A DNA stretch of 64,000 nt from Shewanella intestini (GTDB lineage Bacteria > Pseudomonadota > Gammaproteobacteria > Enterobacterales > Shewanellaceae): assembly GCF_018221465.1 (NCBI RefSeq), contig NZ_JAAIKR010000001.1:496001-560000 (forward strand), written 5' to 3'. The number at the start of each line of letters is the position of its first letter. Within the stretch, counting starts at the first letter, position 1. Positions 45,028-53,942 of the stretch are shown piece after piece. The position numbers and the translations under genes are program-made. The notes under the pieces were generated by a model. That model made no database searches. It saw nothing but the letters and a program-made list of their open reading frames with translations, and was not told the DNA's origin.

Positions 45028-46527
45028 TTACTCTTTATTCATGGCAACAGAAGATGGGCAATAATGTTTAATAAAATCAAGATGGAGTGGTAGTGAGTCC
45101 ACTTTGCGTTTTACATTTGTTTTAATATTGCCAAGAAACGCTTCTAGTTCAGGCTCTGGCATCATATCAACAATAGGGTGGTAACTTTTCGGGGTGATTC
45201 CTTGCCCCATCATCACTTGCACCCAAGAGCTTTCGCCAAATAGCTCGCTGCCGTATTTATACACCTTGCCAGAATCGCCAAACATATCGATGCGATGTTT
45301 AAGTGAGGCAGGAATCTCCATATTTTTGCAATAGCGCCAAAAACGGCTGTCTTCACGTTCGGTCACTTTATAATGCAAAATAATGAAGTCGCGAATATTG
45401 TCCATTTCAAGTAACGTTTGCTGGTTAAACTCATTAACATCGCTGGCCTTAATGCCATTGCTAGGAAACAGTTGCAACAGCCTAATAATACTGCGTTGAA
45501 TTAAATGAATGCTGGTGGACTCTAATGGCTCTAAAAAGCCACTTGATAGGCCAATGGCAACACAGTTTTTATTCCAATGTTGTCGCCGAGTACCCGTTTT
45601 AAACTTAATCACCCGAGGTTGATTGAGCACTTCGCCTTTAATGTTTTTGAGCAATAAAGCGCTGGCATCTTCATCAGAGAGAAATTTACTGCAAAAGACT
45701 AAACCATTACCGGTGCGTGTTTGCAACGGAATGCGCCATTGCCAGCCCGATTCATGGGCTATCGAGCGAGTATAAGCGGGTTGCTCACCAACAGACTTAG
45801 TTTGCACGGCAATCGCACTGTCACAAGGTAAATAATGACTCCAATCTTCAAAACCCGTATTCAGGGTTTGTTCAATCAGTAGTGCTCTAAAACCGGTGCA
45901 ATCGATAAACAAGTCACCTTCAATATGTTCACCGTTATCAAGTGTCAGCGCTTTAATATGGCCATTATGATCATGTTGAATGACATCACTTATTTTGCCT
46001 TCAATGCGCTTTAAACCAAGTTTTTGCGCCATTTGACGTAAGAACTGAGCATATAAGGTGGCGTCCATATGGTAAGCGTGGTTAGCGTCTTGATTGGGTA
46101 ATACCGCAAAGCGACCTTGGCGAGCGGCTAAATGCTCGGTGCAGTAATCGCCAATGTCTTTGGCCATGCCTAGTTGCTTGCCTTTAAGCCAAAAATGGCC
46201 AAAACCACATGCCCAACAATCTTTACCTAAAAAGCCAAATGAATGCAGGTAATCTTTACCTTTGTCATGCCAATTTTCAAAGTTAATGCCTAACTTAAAT
46301 GTGGCATTCGTTGCGGCCATCACATCTTGTTCTTTTAGCCCTAATAGGCGGTGGAATATATGCAAAGTTGGAATGGTGGCTTCGCCTACGCCTACGCTGC
46401 CAATTTGGTCTGATTCAACTAATACCACTTCAAGGTTTTTGCCCATGAGTTTGGTTATCGCCGCAGCGGTCATCCAACCCGCGGTGCCGCCGCCGGCGAT
46501 AACAATGCGTTTTATCGGTGATGTCAT
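45028..46527 (-). CDS. Flavin-dependent tryptophan halogenase-family protein
   Basis: FAD-binding protein of 499 aa related to PrnA-type tryptophan 7-halogenases. The dinucleotide motif is GGGTAGW (residues 12-18), followed by VGVGEATIPTL. The halogenase Lys is at position 78 (ATFKLGINF), the family motif WxWxIP is intact (GWQWRIPLQ), and FLEPLESTSIHL carries the conserved Glu-Ser. The elements of chemistry are present, but members in carbohydrate-use loci have no proven substrate. I chose the ATG at 46527 with AAGGA seven bases before it; an upstream ATG at 46563 would add 12 residues. Second halogenase gene of the operon. Confidence 0.88.
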   Translation of the reverse strand: MTSPIKRIVIAGGGTAGWMTAAAITKLMGKNLEVVLVESDQIGSVGVGEATIPTLHIFHRLLGLKEQDVMAATNATFKLGINFENWHDKGKDYLHSFGFLGKDCWACGFGHFWLKGKQLGMAKDIGDYCTEHLAARQGRFAVLPNQDANHAYHMDATLYAQFLRQMAQKLGLKRIEGKISDVIQHDHNGHIKALTLDNGEHIEGDLFIDCTGFRALLIEQTLNTGFEDWSHYLPCDSAIAVQTKSVGEQPAYTRSIAHESGWQWRIPLQTRTGNGLVFCSKFLSDEDASALLLKNIKGEVLNQPRVIKFKTGTRRQHWNKNCVAIGLSSGFLEPLESTSIHLIQRSIIRLLQLFPSNGIKASDVNEFNQQTLLEMDNIRDFIILHYKVTEREDSRFWRYCKNMEIPASLKHRIDMFGDSGKVYKYGSELFGESSWVQVMMGQGITPKSYHPIVDMMPEPELEAFLGNIKTNVKRKVDSLPLHLDFIKHYCPSSVAMNKE

Positions 46528-46576
46528 GTTGTCGTCCTTGTTCTGATGAGTGTTAGCCGCCATGTCATCATGATGG

Positions 46577-47590
46577 TTAACGCTTTAATTTATTGGTTAA
46601 GTCAGCACGCAACTTTCTGGCGGATAACTCATCTAATGGCGTGGTTAGCATGCCCAACATTTGCTTGGGTATATGAGCTAACTTTGTGTCGTCATTATCA
46701 AAAATGTAGTAATCGAATATTGCCTTCCAAGCTTGGCGCTGTGCTTTGGGTAAAGAATGGATGCTTAAAAGCGCGTGATTAAGGGCATTTTGCGGGCTAC
46801 CTAAAAATGCGGGGGTATCGCGCCACCAGTGCGTGAGTAACACATTAAAATCTTGTTTACCGCTCACCTGATGCCACCACATACTGGGGACATATAACAC
46901 ATCACCAGCGTGAAGCTCTGCCACTTGCGCTGTGGCAAGAGCGTTGGCATAACGTGGGAATGTTGCAAAATCGGGTGACGTCACATCAACCAAGCTAATG
47001 GGTTGACCGCCGGGGGTAAGCTCCATTGGGCCTATATATAAATTGCGGATTTGCTCTGGAGGGAAAAGGGTAAAAGTGCGCTGGCCCACTAAATTACATG
47101 CTAAATTATGTGGCACGTCAAAATGGGCGGCAACATTGGTTTTATTACCTAACCAAATATTCGTTAGTGGCTTAATATCGCCCAAACTCAAGCTGTTGTG
47201 TTCGAAAAAAGCTGGAAAAAGCCGTTCTACATTTGTTGAACCCATGTATAAACCGGCCGGTGTCGTTTGCTGTGCTTCATGGTTTAAATGTGCAAATAAC
47301 GTGGCTAATGGTAGCTGTGCTCCTTGGTAGTTAAAGCCATTCATTTGTTGATTGTAAAACACTCTGCCCTGATGCTCTGGTGCAATACGATAGGCAATAA
47401 CATCATGTTGAGGCTGGCTCGATAACAAGTAATCCATTGCCGCATGAGTGCTATTCTTTCCCGCTTGTACAATCGGGAATTGATGACATAAATCGCGAAA
47501 AATCACCGGCGTTGTGGCATCATCGATGACACTAACGGCTTGCTCAATCGTGTCGACATTAAGCTGCTTGACTGCAACAGGGCTTGGCAT
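46577..47590 (-). CDS. Cupin-like / JmjC-type oxygenase
   Basis: 337-aa protein of the cupin_8 (JmjC-like, FIH-related) family, probable Fe(II)/2-oxoglutarate hydroxylase. The first half shows IFRDLCHQFPIV. The facial triad is suggested by NVAAHFDVPHNLACNLVGQR (His-x-Asp) and the distal segment VLYVPSMWWHQVSG, with the Lys/Arg-rich helix after it. The ATG at 47590 is preceded by a row of GGAAAA units giving a strong ribosome-binding site, and the stop of the SapC gene lies 28 bp upstream. Its substrate, protein or small molecule, is unknown. Confidence 0.82.
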   Translation of the reverse strand: MPSPVAVKQLNVDTIEQAVSVIDDATTPVIFRDLCHQFPIVQAGKNSTHAAMDYLLSSQPQHDVIAYRIAPEHQGRVFYNQQMNGFNYQGAQLPLATLFAHLNHEAQQTTPAGLYMGSTNVERLFPAFFEHNSLSLGDIKPLTNIWLGNKTNVAAHFDVPHNLACNLVGQRTFTLFPPEQIRNLYIGPMELTPGGQPISLVDVTSPDFATFPRYANALATAQVAELHAGDVLYVPSMWWHQVSGKQDFNVLLTHWWRDTPAFLGSPQNALNHALLSIHSLPKAQRQAWKAIFDYYIFDNDDTKLAHIPKQMLGMLTTPLDELSARKLRADLTNKLKR

Positions 47591-47594
47591 AGGC

Positions 47595-47624
47595 TTTTCC
47601 TTTTCCTTTTCCTTTTCCTTATCC
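47595..47624. repeat. Tandem Shine-Dalgarno-like repeat (GGAAAA, minus strand)
   Basis: Four perfect copies plus one variant (GGATAA) of a 6-bp unit. The variant supplies the TAA stop of the SapC gene, and the copies next to it form the ribosome-binding site of the cupin gene. Confidence 0.9.
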
Positions 47625-48350
47625 TTTTGTTGGCAATAATGCATTTTTTCGCTGCATTAAATCGCGCATGTTCGAATGTGATGCCAGCGCCATATAAATC
47701 GCTTGTAAATGTCCTTTGTGATGTAACTGCGCTAAAATCTCTGCTGACAAGGTGGCAAGTTTGTCTTCATTAATGGTGTAAAAGCCCAACATTTGGTTTT
47801 GTGAACCGTCATCTAAGGTGATATCTAAGGTAAATGACTCCAGCAACTCATTGCTAATTAAACTATCTACAAAATCGGCGTTATCTTGTAAGCCTTGATG
47901 TATGGTTTCTAGCATGTCACCCACCTCATCGAGATAGGGCGTATTACCACCGAACTCATAAAATAACGCTTCGCCTTCTTGTCCTATTCGTGGGTTTGCC
48001 ATATCAATGTGGATCACCCGCTGTTGTTGTTCAACGCCATCTTCACGAATCGTCTGCTGACCAATTAAAAATGGCTGTCTTCTTACCGATAGGGGAATAT
48101 AAGCGGCATCCCAACCATCAGCGGTTAAAAAAAGGTTTTCATTTTGCTTGAAGCCAAACATTGCAACGGAAAAAAATTGCCCTGAACTGGGATCTTTTTG
48201 GAAAAATATTGGGTAGTGGGCTTGTACGCTGCGAAACTCAAGCGGGAAGGTCGCACTAAACCACAGGTTATCGCCAAGCAGTGCGCTGCGAGAGAGATTA
48301 ATTTTAAGGTTTTTATGGTCGACGCTATTTAGTAAAACATGTTGGCTCAT
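47619..48350 (-). CDS. SapC family protein
   Basis: 243-aa protein of the SapC family, named after a Campylobacter S-layer locus but common in TonB-receptor/halogenase loci of marine and plant-associated proteobacteria. Diagnostic stretches are YPIFFQKDPSSGQFFSVAMF, the GWDAAYIPLSVRRQPFLI core, and GFYTINEDKLATL near the end. No signal peptide is seen. Its function is unknown. The ATG at 48350 has AAGGA seven bases upstream. It lies between the first halogenase and the cupin gene in one operon. Confidence 0.88.
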   Translation of the reverse strand: MSQHVLLNSVDHKNLKINLSRSALLGDNLWFSATFPLEFRSVQAHYPIFFQKDPSSGQFFSVAMFGFKQNENLFLTADGWDAAYIPLSVRRQPFLIGQQTIREDGVEQQQRVIHIDMANPRIGQEGEALFYEFGGNTPYLDEVGDMLETIHQGLQDNADFVDSLISNELLESFTLDITLDDGSQNQMLGFYTINEDKLATLSAEILAQLHHKGHLQAIYMALASHSNMRDLMQRKNALLPTKG

Positions 48351-48414
48351 TTGGCATCCTTTTTATGATTTTATTTAGGCAATTCCGTGTTGTTTTTTAC
48401 TGGATATATTGAGT

Positions 48415-50025
48415 TTACATTGGTGCAAAGCTTTGCTGTCGTAATTGTTTTAACAGTGCCCGATTACTTGGTAGCGCATTGATAAGCTGTTTTGAGCGCT
48501 GGGCATTTTGAGAGAACAATTGCTGTGCTTGTTGTTTGTCAGATGGTTTAAGCTGCATTTGTGCTTGGGTGAGTGCGCCCATGCCGTACAACACATATTG
48601 AAAGCTTGCCGCGGGGAATAAAGCATTGCGGTGTAATATTTCATCTTGGCTAGGAACATGGTGTTGCCACAACTGGCACTTTTCCGTCAGGCTTGGCAGT
48701 GCACTTGCTTGGCTGCGGTGATCTTGCCAGTAGTCAGAGCTTCGCTGGCTGACAACATAATGCAGCTTTAAAAATTCAATAATTTGTTGCCAGTGCTGAG
48801 TAAACTGTTGGTTAACTCGTTTGGCAATGGTGTCCATGACTAAACGGTTAGTGGGCAGTTGATTGGAAAGTTCGTTAGCAAGCCATTCCACTAATGCTAA
48901 AGCTGATGCTTCAAGCGGTTCAATAAAGCCTGATGACATGCCAATCGCAATACAATTTTGTTGCCAACATACTTGCCGGTGCCCTGGGTTAATCGTCAAT
49001 TTACGCGGGTTGATATCCGCAGCCTGCTTACCTAGCGTTGGGGTTAAATAATTTATTAAGTCCGTTAATGCTTGCTCGTCATCAATATGGCTACTTGAGT
49101 AAACGTGGCCAATACCACGACGCGTTGGGAGGCCGATGTCCCAAATCCAGCCATTATCTTGCGCGGTTGACAGTGTGTTGGATTCAATGGGTGCATTTGA
49201 ATCAAGGTAGGGCACTTGCACGGCTAATGCGCGGTCATTGAATAAAATATGTTGTTGGCTAATAAATGGCACGTTTAAGCTTTCACCCAGCAGCATGGAC
49301 TTTACCCCGCTGCAATCGATAAATAAGTCGGCCTCTATTAATCCGTGCTCACGCGTAGAAATTGCGCTGATGTCGCCTGCTTTAGTATTGGCGGAGTCTT
49401 GCGATGCAATATGCACTTTATCAACATGGCTTCGAAGGTGCAGCACTCCTAAATTTTCAGTGCAGTGCTCAGTCAGTAATTGGCTAAATTTACCCGCATC
49501 AAGGTGATAGCCATAATTATTGACAAAGCTATATTGTGGGGTTGCTAATTGCTTAGGGGCTAAATAGTGCTTGGCTATGGTAGCTTGATTACACACGGCA
49601 TCAGCAAAATTTATTTGTTCATTAAAGGGCAACCAAAAAGGGGCGGCATTAAACTGTGGTTGACCAACGGGTAGGCTAAATGGATGAAAATAATGACGTT
49701 GATCAAAGGGTAAATTAGCGCGGATATTGGGCTCTATTGCCCAGTGAAAAAATTGTGAACCTTGTTTAAAGCTGGCATCACATCTGAGTAAAAATGTAGT
49801 TTCGTCGATACCTATTTTTTCTAGCGTCGAGCGCATTGATGGCCATGTACCTTCACCAACCCCAATGGTGGCAACGTCAGGTGATTCTATTAAGGTAATT
49901 TTTAGCTTGGGCGTTGGGGAAATTTTACCTTGATCAACATTATGTTTGGCGGCTAATAACCCCGCGGTTATCCACCCTGCAGAGCCGCCGCCAACAATAA
50001 CAATGTGATTGAGTGAGTGCTGCAT
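48415..50025 (-). CDS. Flavin-dependent tryptophan halogenase-family protein (variant motif)
   Basis: 536-aa FAD-dependent halogenase homologue, first gene of the halogenase-SapC-cupin-halogenase-DUF6445 operon. It has GGGSAGW at 12-18, IGVGEGTWPSM, the halogenase Lys at 87 (ASFKQGSQF), and FIEPLEASALAL. The motif WxWxIP reads WIWDIGLP, so Ile-Pro is broken by Gly; this may change the chloride or substrate pocket. A LacI-type operator lies 91 bp upstream at 50116-50131, suggesting sugar control. ATG 50025 has CAGG about seven bases upstream. Confidence 0.87.
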   Translation of the reverse strand: MQHSLNHIVIVGGGSAGWITAGLLAAKHNVDQGKISPTPKLKITLIESPDVATIGVGEGTWPSMRSTLEKIGIDETTFLLRCDASFKQGSQFFHWAIEPNIRANLPFDQRHYFHPFSLPVGQPQFNAAPFWLPFNEQINFADAVCNQATIAKHYLAPKQLATPQYSFVNNYGYHLDAGKFSQLLTEHCTENLGVLHLRSHVDKVHIASQDSANTKAGDISAISTREHGLIEADLFIDCSGVKSMLLGESLNVPFISQQHILFNDRALAVQVPYLDSNAPIESNTLSTAQDNGWIWDIGLPTRRGIGHVYSSSHIDDEQALTDLINYLTPTLGKQAADINPRKLTINPGHRQVCWQQNCIAIGMSSGFIEPLEASALALVEWLANELSNQLPTNRLVMDTIAKRVNQQFTQHWQQIIEFLKLHYVVSQRSSDYWQDHRSQASALPSLTEKCQLWQHHVPSQDEILHRNALFPAASFQYVLYGMGALTQAQMQLKPSDKQQAQQLFSQNAQRSKQLINALPSNRALLKQLRQQSFAPM

Positions 50026-50115
50026 ATTTAAACCTGCGTCGTTGAGTTTATTATTTTAATGACAAAAGGCTACGGTGACAGATTACGTTTTTATTGTTAT
50101 CTAGAATTCATTAAT

Positions 50116-50131
50116 TTGTAAGCGCTTGCAA
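50116..50131. promoter_or_regulatory. LacI-type operator before the halogenase operon
   Basis: TTGTAAGCGCTTGCAA, a 16-bp palindrome with one mismatch pair, sharing the GTAAGCGCTT core with three other sites in the locus. Confidence 0.75.
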
Positions 50132-50187
50132 GCATTAGATTAGAATTTGTTCAATTAATTAATGCTTATCAATGCAAGGCTAAAATG

Positions 50188-50217
50188 AAAAAAAAGGGGT
50201 AAAGCTGTCTTTACCCC
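50188..50217 (-). terminator. Rho-independent terminator of the TonB receptor gene
   Basis: On the minus strand a perfect 9-bp stem (GGGGTAAAG / CTTTACCCC) with a 4-base loop is followed by eight T. It ends the receptor transcript, so the halogenase operon needs its own promoter. Confidence 0.92.
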
Positions 50218-50276
50218 AAACGACCTAACAAGTAGGTGATAGCGGCCAGTTAACTATTAGCCGCTGCGCCAATTGG

Positions 50277-53200
50277 TTAGAATGTGTAACGTGCACCTAA
50301 GCTATAACGTGCCCCTGTTTGGGTATAATTAAGCACTTGAGTGTCACTCCGGCCATGTTTACGGGTGTTTTCATCAGTAATATTGAGTCCTTCGAAGAAG
50401 ATTGTTAATCCTTCTACGGCGGCAATATCATAACCAATATTAAAATCAAGTTGTGAATAGGCTTCGGTATAACTTGGGTTGCTCCCGGTACCATCACCAA
50501 ATGAATCTAAGAATTCATCACGCCAGTTCCATGCTAAACGCGCTGATACTCCGTAGTTTTCGTAGATACCGACAATGTTTGCAGTATCACTAATATTACT
50601 TAGCACATCTTGCCCTGGGTCGGCTGGACGCCAGCTAACTTCAGGTCGGCCTAAGTTAGTGTTGTCGTAACTATCACCGGCATTGACCAAGGTGTAGTTA
50701 GCTTGTACACCAAAACCTGTCTCACCAAAGAAATGCTGAATTGCAAATTCCCAACCATCAATAACTGAGCTTTCTTCGCTATTAGAGGGCGTATTAATAA
50801 TAAAGTTTAAGTCTGGGTCGTTGGCACCACCAACAATTTGAATATTGTTGTTAGCATCAAGAAAGACGTTCGGGTCAGTTGCGCCATAATTAGCGAAAAT
50901 CCATTCCCGTTGTTCTTGGTCACCCACAATACCAGCGGCGATTGCTTCTTGGGCATAGACCCCATTTGATGGGTCTGCAATACCATAGATATTTGAATTA
51001 ATAGGGTTGTTGTAAATAAAGTTTTCAACATTTTTACGGAAGTAACCGACAGAAACATAACTGGCTTCGTCGTAATACCACTCAGATGACAAGTCATAGT
51101 TAGTTGACTCTAATGGCAACAAACTTGGGTTACCGGTGTCACCACTTCCGCCACCACGGTTAGCCAAAGTACCGACTGTTGTTCCACCTTGAATAGAGGT
51201 GTAATCTGGACGACCAATTGTCTTGCTGTATGCGGCGCGCACATAGACATTGTGTAGCACTTCTATATTGAAGTTAAAGCTGGGCAAAAAGTAATCGTAA
51301 TCACCTGTTTGCGTTTGAAATACACGGTTGTCAGCGGCAGAACTTGATAATGCGACTTCGGTTTCTGCTATCCACGTTGCAGTGTCATAAGCAGAGACAA
51401 TCGACGTCGATTCGACATCGGTTTTTTCGTATCTTATGCCAAAGTGCACATCAAATGGCATATGGCTAATTTCGCCGACATAATTATATTGAATGTAAGC
51501 AGATTTTGACTCTTCTTGGGTATAACGGTCGGTATCACGGCCGTAATCGGTAGAAGGACAGAATGCATTTCCACAATCACCGACTTCACTAGAAATATAC
51601 AGTTCAGCCGCTCTTGCTCTTACGGCTTCAAAATCCCAGAAGAAAATAGTGTCTAATGGATCGGTACTGGCAGAGCCTTGGTAATCAGAAAAGTCACCTT
51701 TAGAACCATCTAATTTATCTTGAATGGTATCGGCTGGGAACCAGGCTGCATCTAAATCGCCAGCTTGGCCAACGCCGCCCCAATCGTTACGTTGCACATT
51801 GACCGATTTTGAATGGTTATCAACATTGGTCATCGCGATACCAAAATCAATGCTACCTGCATGATCAAGGTCAAATTGACCGTTAATTTGTAACTGTTCA
51901 ATTTCAGAGCGATTTTCTGCATTACCAAATACAGAGCCTGTAACGCGCATGTCTTCAGGTTGAACGGCATTGCCTCCGCCAACGGCCAATACAGGAATAT
52001 CGCCAGTAAAGTCAGTGGCTGCGCTGGTGCGGATAAACGCGGCGGTACTTAAGTTTGCTGAGCTACCATGTGGGCTGTTGGGGGTACGCTCAGCATAAGA
52101 GCTATGGTAGTCAAGCTCTAGTGATAATCTGTCGCTGGCATCCCATTCAATGTTAAAACCAATTGAACCACTTTCGTCACGTGTACCTGACATACCCGCA
52201 GCCATTGATAAATCAGCGCCGCCACCAGGGTAGGTTTCTGAATACACTAATGGTGAAGATACTGGGCCGTCAGACCATGTGCTTTCTTGAGTTGGTACAA
52301 AGTTGAACCAAGCTGAAACATCTTGATGTTGAGTGTCAATATCGTTACGCATGTAAGTGTAATCAAGAGTGGTGCGGATTGAGTCAATCGGCTCATACTG
52401 CAACACTAATTGACCATTCGTACGCTTACGCTGCACTTCTTCAAAACGGTAAATAGTGGTTTGTGGAACAGAGTAGACATCGTCATCGCCAGGGCGATTA
52501 ATTTGATTACTGTCTTTTGGCACGCCGCCCCATTCAGGGTTAGCACCGGGTGCGCCACTCCAGTCTTGGTCAACGCTGCCCGGGAAGCTTCTCCAGCCTG
52601 TGCCCACTTGTGCTTGCTGATTACCGCTTTCACGTTCTTGATAACTACCTGAAATAGCCACACCAAATTTACCGTCAGCAAACGTGTTTGAATATAAACC
52701 TGAAAGTTCAGGTGTGATAGAACCTTCATCAGTAGATTTATCATCAACGGCTTTAACACCAAAAGTGGCTTTTAACCCCGGATGACTTAGTGGACGATGA
52801 GTTAATACATTAATGGTTGCGCCCATGCCACCGGTGGAATTTTTAGCTTGGCTGGTTTTTTCAACCTCAACAGCACTAATGGCATCAGAAGCAATGTTGG
52901 CGAAGTCAAACGAGCGTGAGCCTGTTGTTACCGGCATTTGACGGTTGTTAAGCATCACTAAGTTTTGATCAGCACCTAAGCCACGCACTGTCACACGACT
53001 ACCTTCACCATTTTGACGGTCGATTGAGACGCCTGTGATACGTTGTAATGACTCTGCTAAGTTAGTGTCTGGAAACTTACCAATGTCCTCAGCGTTAATC
53101 GCATCAACAATGCCACTAGAGCCCCTTTTTAAATCCATTGACTTCATTAAGCTGCCACGGATACCGCTTACTTTTATTACTTCGATATTTTCTTCTGAAG

Positions 53201-53297
53201 CGTCATCTGCTGCTATTACTGGCGCCGCTGAACCGAGACCAATTAATAACGACAAACTGGTCGCTAATTTGGTTTTGGTGAATGTTCTTGTTTTCAT
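50277..53297 (-). CDS. TonB-dependent receptor (Caulobacter/Xanthomonas oligosaccharide type)
   Basis: Outer-membrane active transporter of 1006 aa, probably for a glucan-derived oligosaccharide. A signal peptide ends near APVIAA, and a TonB-box-like stretch NIEVIKVSGIR follows. The plug contains AINAEDIGKFPDTNLAESLQ and RITGVSIDRQNGEGSRVTVR, the hallmark of the TIGR01782-type receptors. The beta-barrel ends with aromatic GARYTF. Substrate is inferred from the neighbouring GH1, GH3 and LacI genes, not from the sequence itself. It is monocistronic, with operators at 53403-53426 and 53572-53587 upstream and a strong terminator. GGGGA lies eight bases before the ATG. Confidence 0.93.
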   Translation of the reverse strand: MKTRTFTKTKLATSLSLLIGLGSAAPVIAADDASEENIEVIKVSGIRGSLMKSMDLKRGSSGIVDAINAEDIGKFPDTNLAESLQRITGVSIDRQNGEGSRVTVRGLGADQNLVMLNNRQMPVTTGSRSFDFANIASDAISAVEVEKTSQAKNSTGGMGATINVLTHRPLSHPGLKATFGVKAVDDKSTDEGSITPELSGLYSNTFADGKFGVAISGSYQERESGNQQAQVGTGWRSFPGSVDQDWSGAPGANPEWGGVPKDSNQINRPGDDDVYSVPQTTIYRFEEVQRKRTNGQLVLQYEPIDSIRTTLDYTYMRNDIDTQHQDVSAWFNFVPTQESTWSDGPVSSPLVYSETYPGGGADLSMAAGMSGTRDESGSIGFNIEWDASDRLSLELDYHSSYAERTPNSPHGSSANLSTAAFIRTSAATDFTGDIPVLAVGGGNAVQPEDMRVTGSVFGNAENRSEIEQLQINGQFDLDHAGSIDFGIAMTNVDNHSKSVNVQRNDWGGVGQAGDLDAAWFPADTIQDKLDGSKGDFSDYQGSASTDPLDTIFFWDFEAVRARAAELYISSEVGDCGNAFCPSTDYGRDTDRYTQEESKSAYIQYNYVGEISHMPFDVHFGIRYEKTDVESTSIVSAYDTATWIAETEVALSSSAADNRVFQTQTGDYDYFLPSFNFNIEVLHNVYVRAAYSKTIGRPDYTSIQGGTTVGTLANRGGGSGDTGNPSLLPLESTNYDLSSEWYYDEASYVSVGYFRKNVENFIYNNPINSNIYGIADPSNGVYAQEAIAAGIVGDQEQREWIFANYGATDPNVFLDANNNIQIVGGANDPDLNFIINTPSNSEESSVIDGWEFAIQHFFGETGFGVQANYTLVNAGDSYDNTNLGRPEVSWRPADPGQDVLSNISDTANIVGIYENYGVSARLAWNWRDEFLDSFGDGTGSNPSYTEAYSQLDFNIGYDIAAVEGLTIFFEGLNITDENTRKHGRSDTQVLNYTQTGARYSLGARYTF

Positions 53298-53402
53298 CTA
53301 GGAAATCCCCATTGACTAGATTCTACTTTTCTAAGTTTAATTTGCGTTAACACGCAAATAATTTGTAATTCTCCATCAGCGCGTTTTAAAACAGGTTTGA
53401 GG

Positions 53403-53426
53403 TTTTATGTAAGCGCTTACATAAAA
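53403..53426. promoter_or_regulatory. Perfect 24-bp LacI-type operator
   Basis: A perfect 24-bp palindrome centred on ATGTAAGCGCTTACAT, about 106 bp before the receptor ATG. The central CG-containing core is typical of LacI-family sites. It is the best of four sites and probably the strongest binder. Confidence 0.9.
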
Positions 53427-53571
53427 ACTAGATTAAAAGTTAACCACAGTCAACAAGGTTAACCATATTTTATTACATAATTTTAACTTAAAGAGTGTAA
53501 TGTGCAACAAATGTATTTGTTAGTTATTGTTTTATAAGTAATTGCAAATATACGCGGAAAATTGAATAAAA

Positions 53572-53587
53572 ATGTAAGCGCTTTCTT
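53572..53587. promoter_or_regulatory. Second LacI-type operator upstream of the TonB receptor
   Basis: ATGTAAGCGCTTTCTT, left half identical to the perfect site and right half with mismatches. It is centred 165 bp from the perfect operator, which would allow DNA looping. Confidence 0.65.
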
Positions 53588-53723
53588 TTTAGTTTTATAA
53601 GGTTATTGATGTTGACTCAACATCACCATGAATAAGTGTTGCGGTAATTAAATGAAGACAAGCGGTACTTGAGGTTACGTTAAGGAAAGACTTGTGTTGC
53701 TAAGTAACCTTGCGAACATTCTG

Positions 53724-53849
53724 CAAAGCACAAAGCACAAAGCACAAAGCACAAAGCACAAAGCACAAAGCACAAAGCACAAAGCACAAAGCACAAAGCA
53801 CAAAGCACAAAGCACAAAGCACAAAGTACAAAGCACAAAGCACAAAGCA
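53724..53849. repeat. 7-bp tandem repeat, 18 copies
   Basis: Eighteen copies of CAAAGCA, with copy 15 reading CAAAGTA. It lies between the 3' end of lacI and the receptor regulatory region. Open frames across it on both strands are artefacts of the repeat. Confidence 0.97.
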
Positions 53850-53942
53850 ACACATGAACGATATGATTAACCCTAAAGCAGGCTGCCTTAGGGGAATATG
53901 AGCCGCAGCGGATACTGAGTTATTGTACCAACTCAATTAAGC

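Larger units (their letters stand above)
53298..53942. other. Regulatory region upstream of the TonB receptor
   Basis: 645 bp between lacI and the receptor gene, without a credible gene. It holds two LacI-type operators and an 18-copy 7-bp repeat. The receptor promoter should lie between the ATG and the perfect palindrome. Confidence 0.7.

Noticed and set aside
53700-53936. Cys/Leu- and Lys/Ser-rich frames on both strands over the 7-bp array
   Set aside because: Pure repeat translations without start signals or conserved ends.
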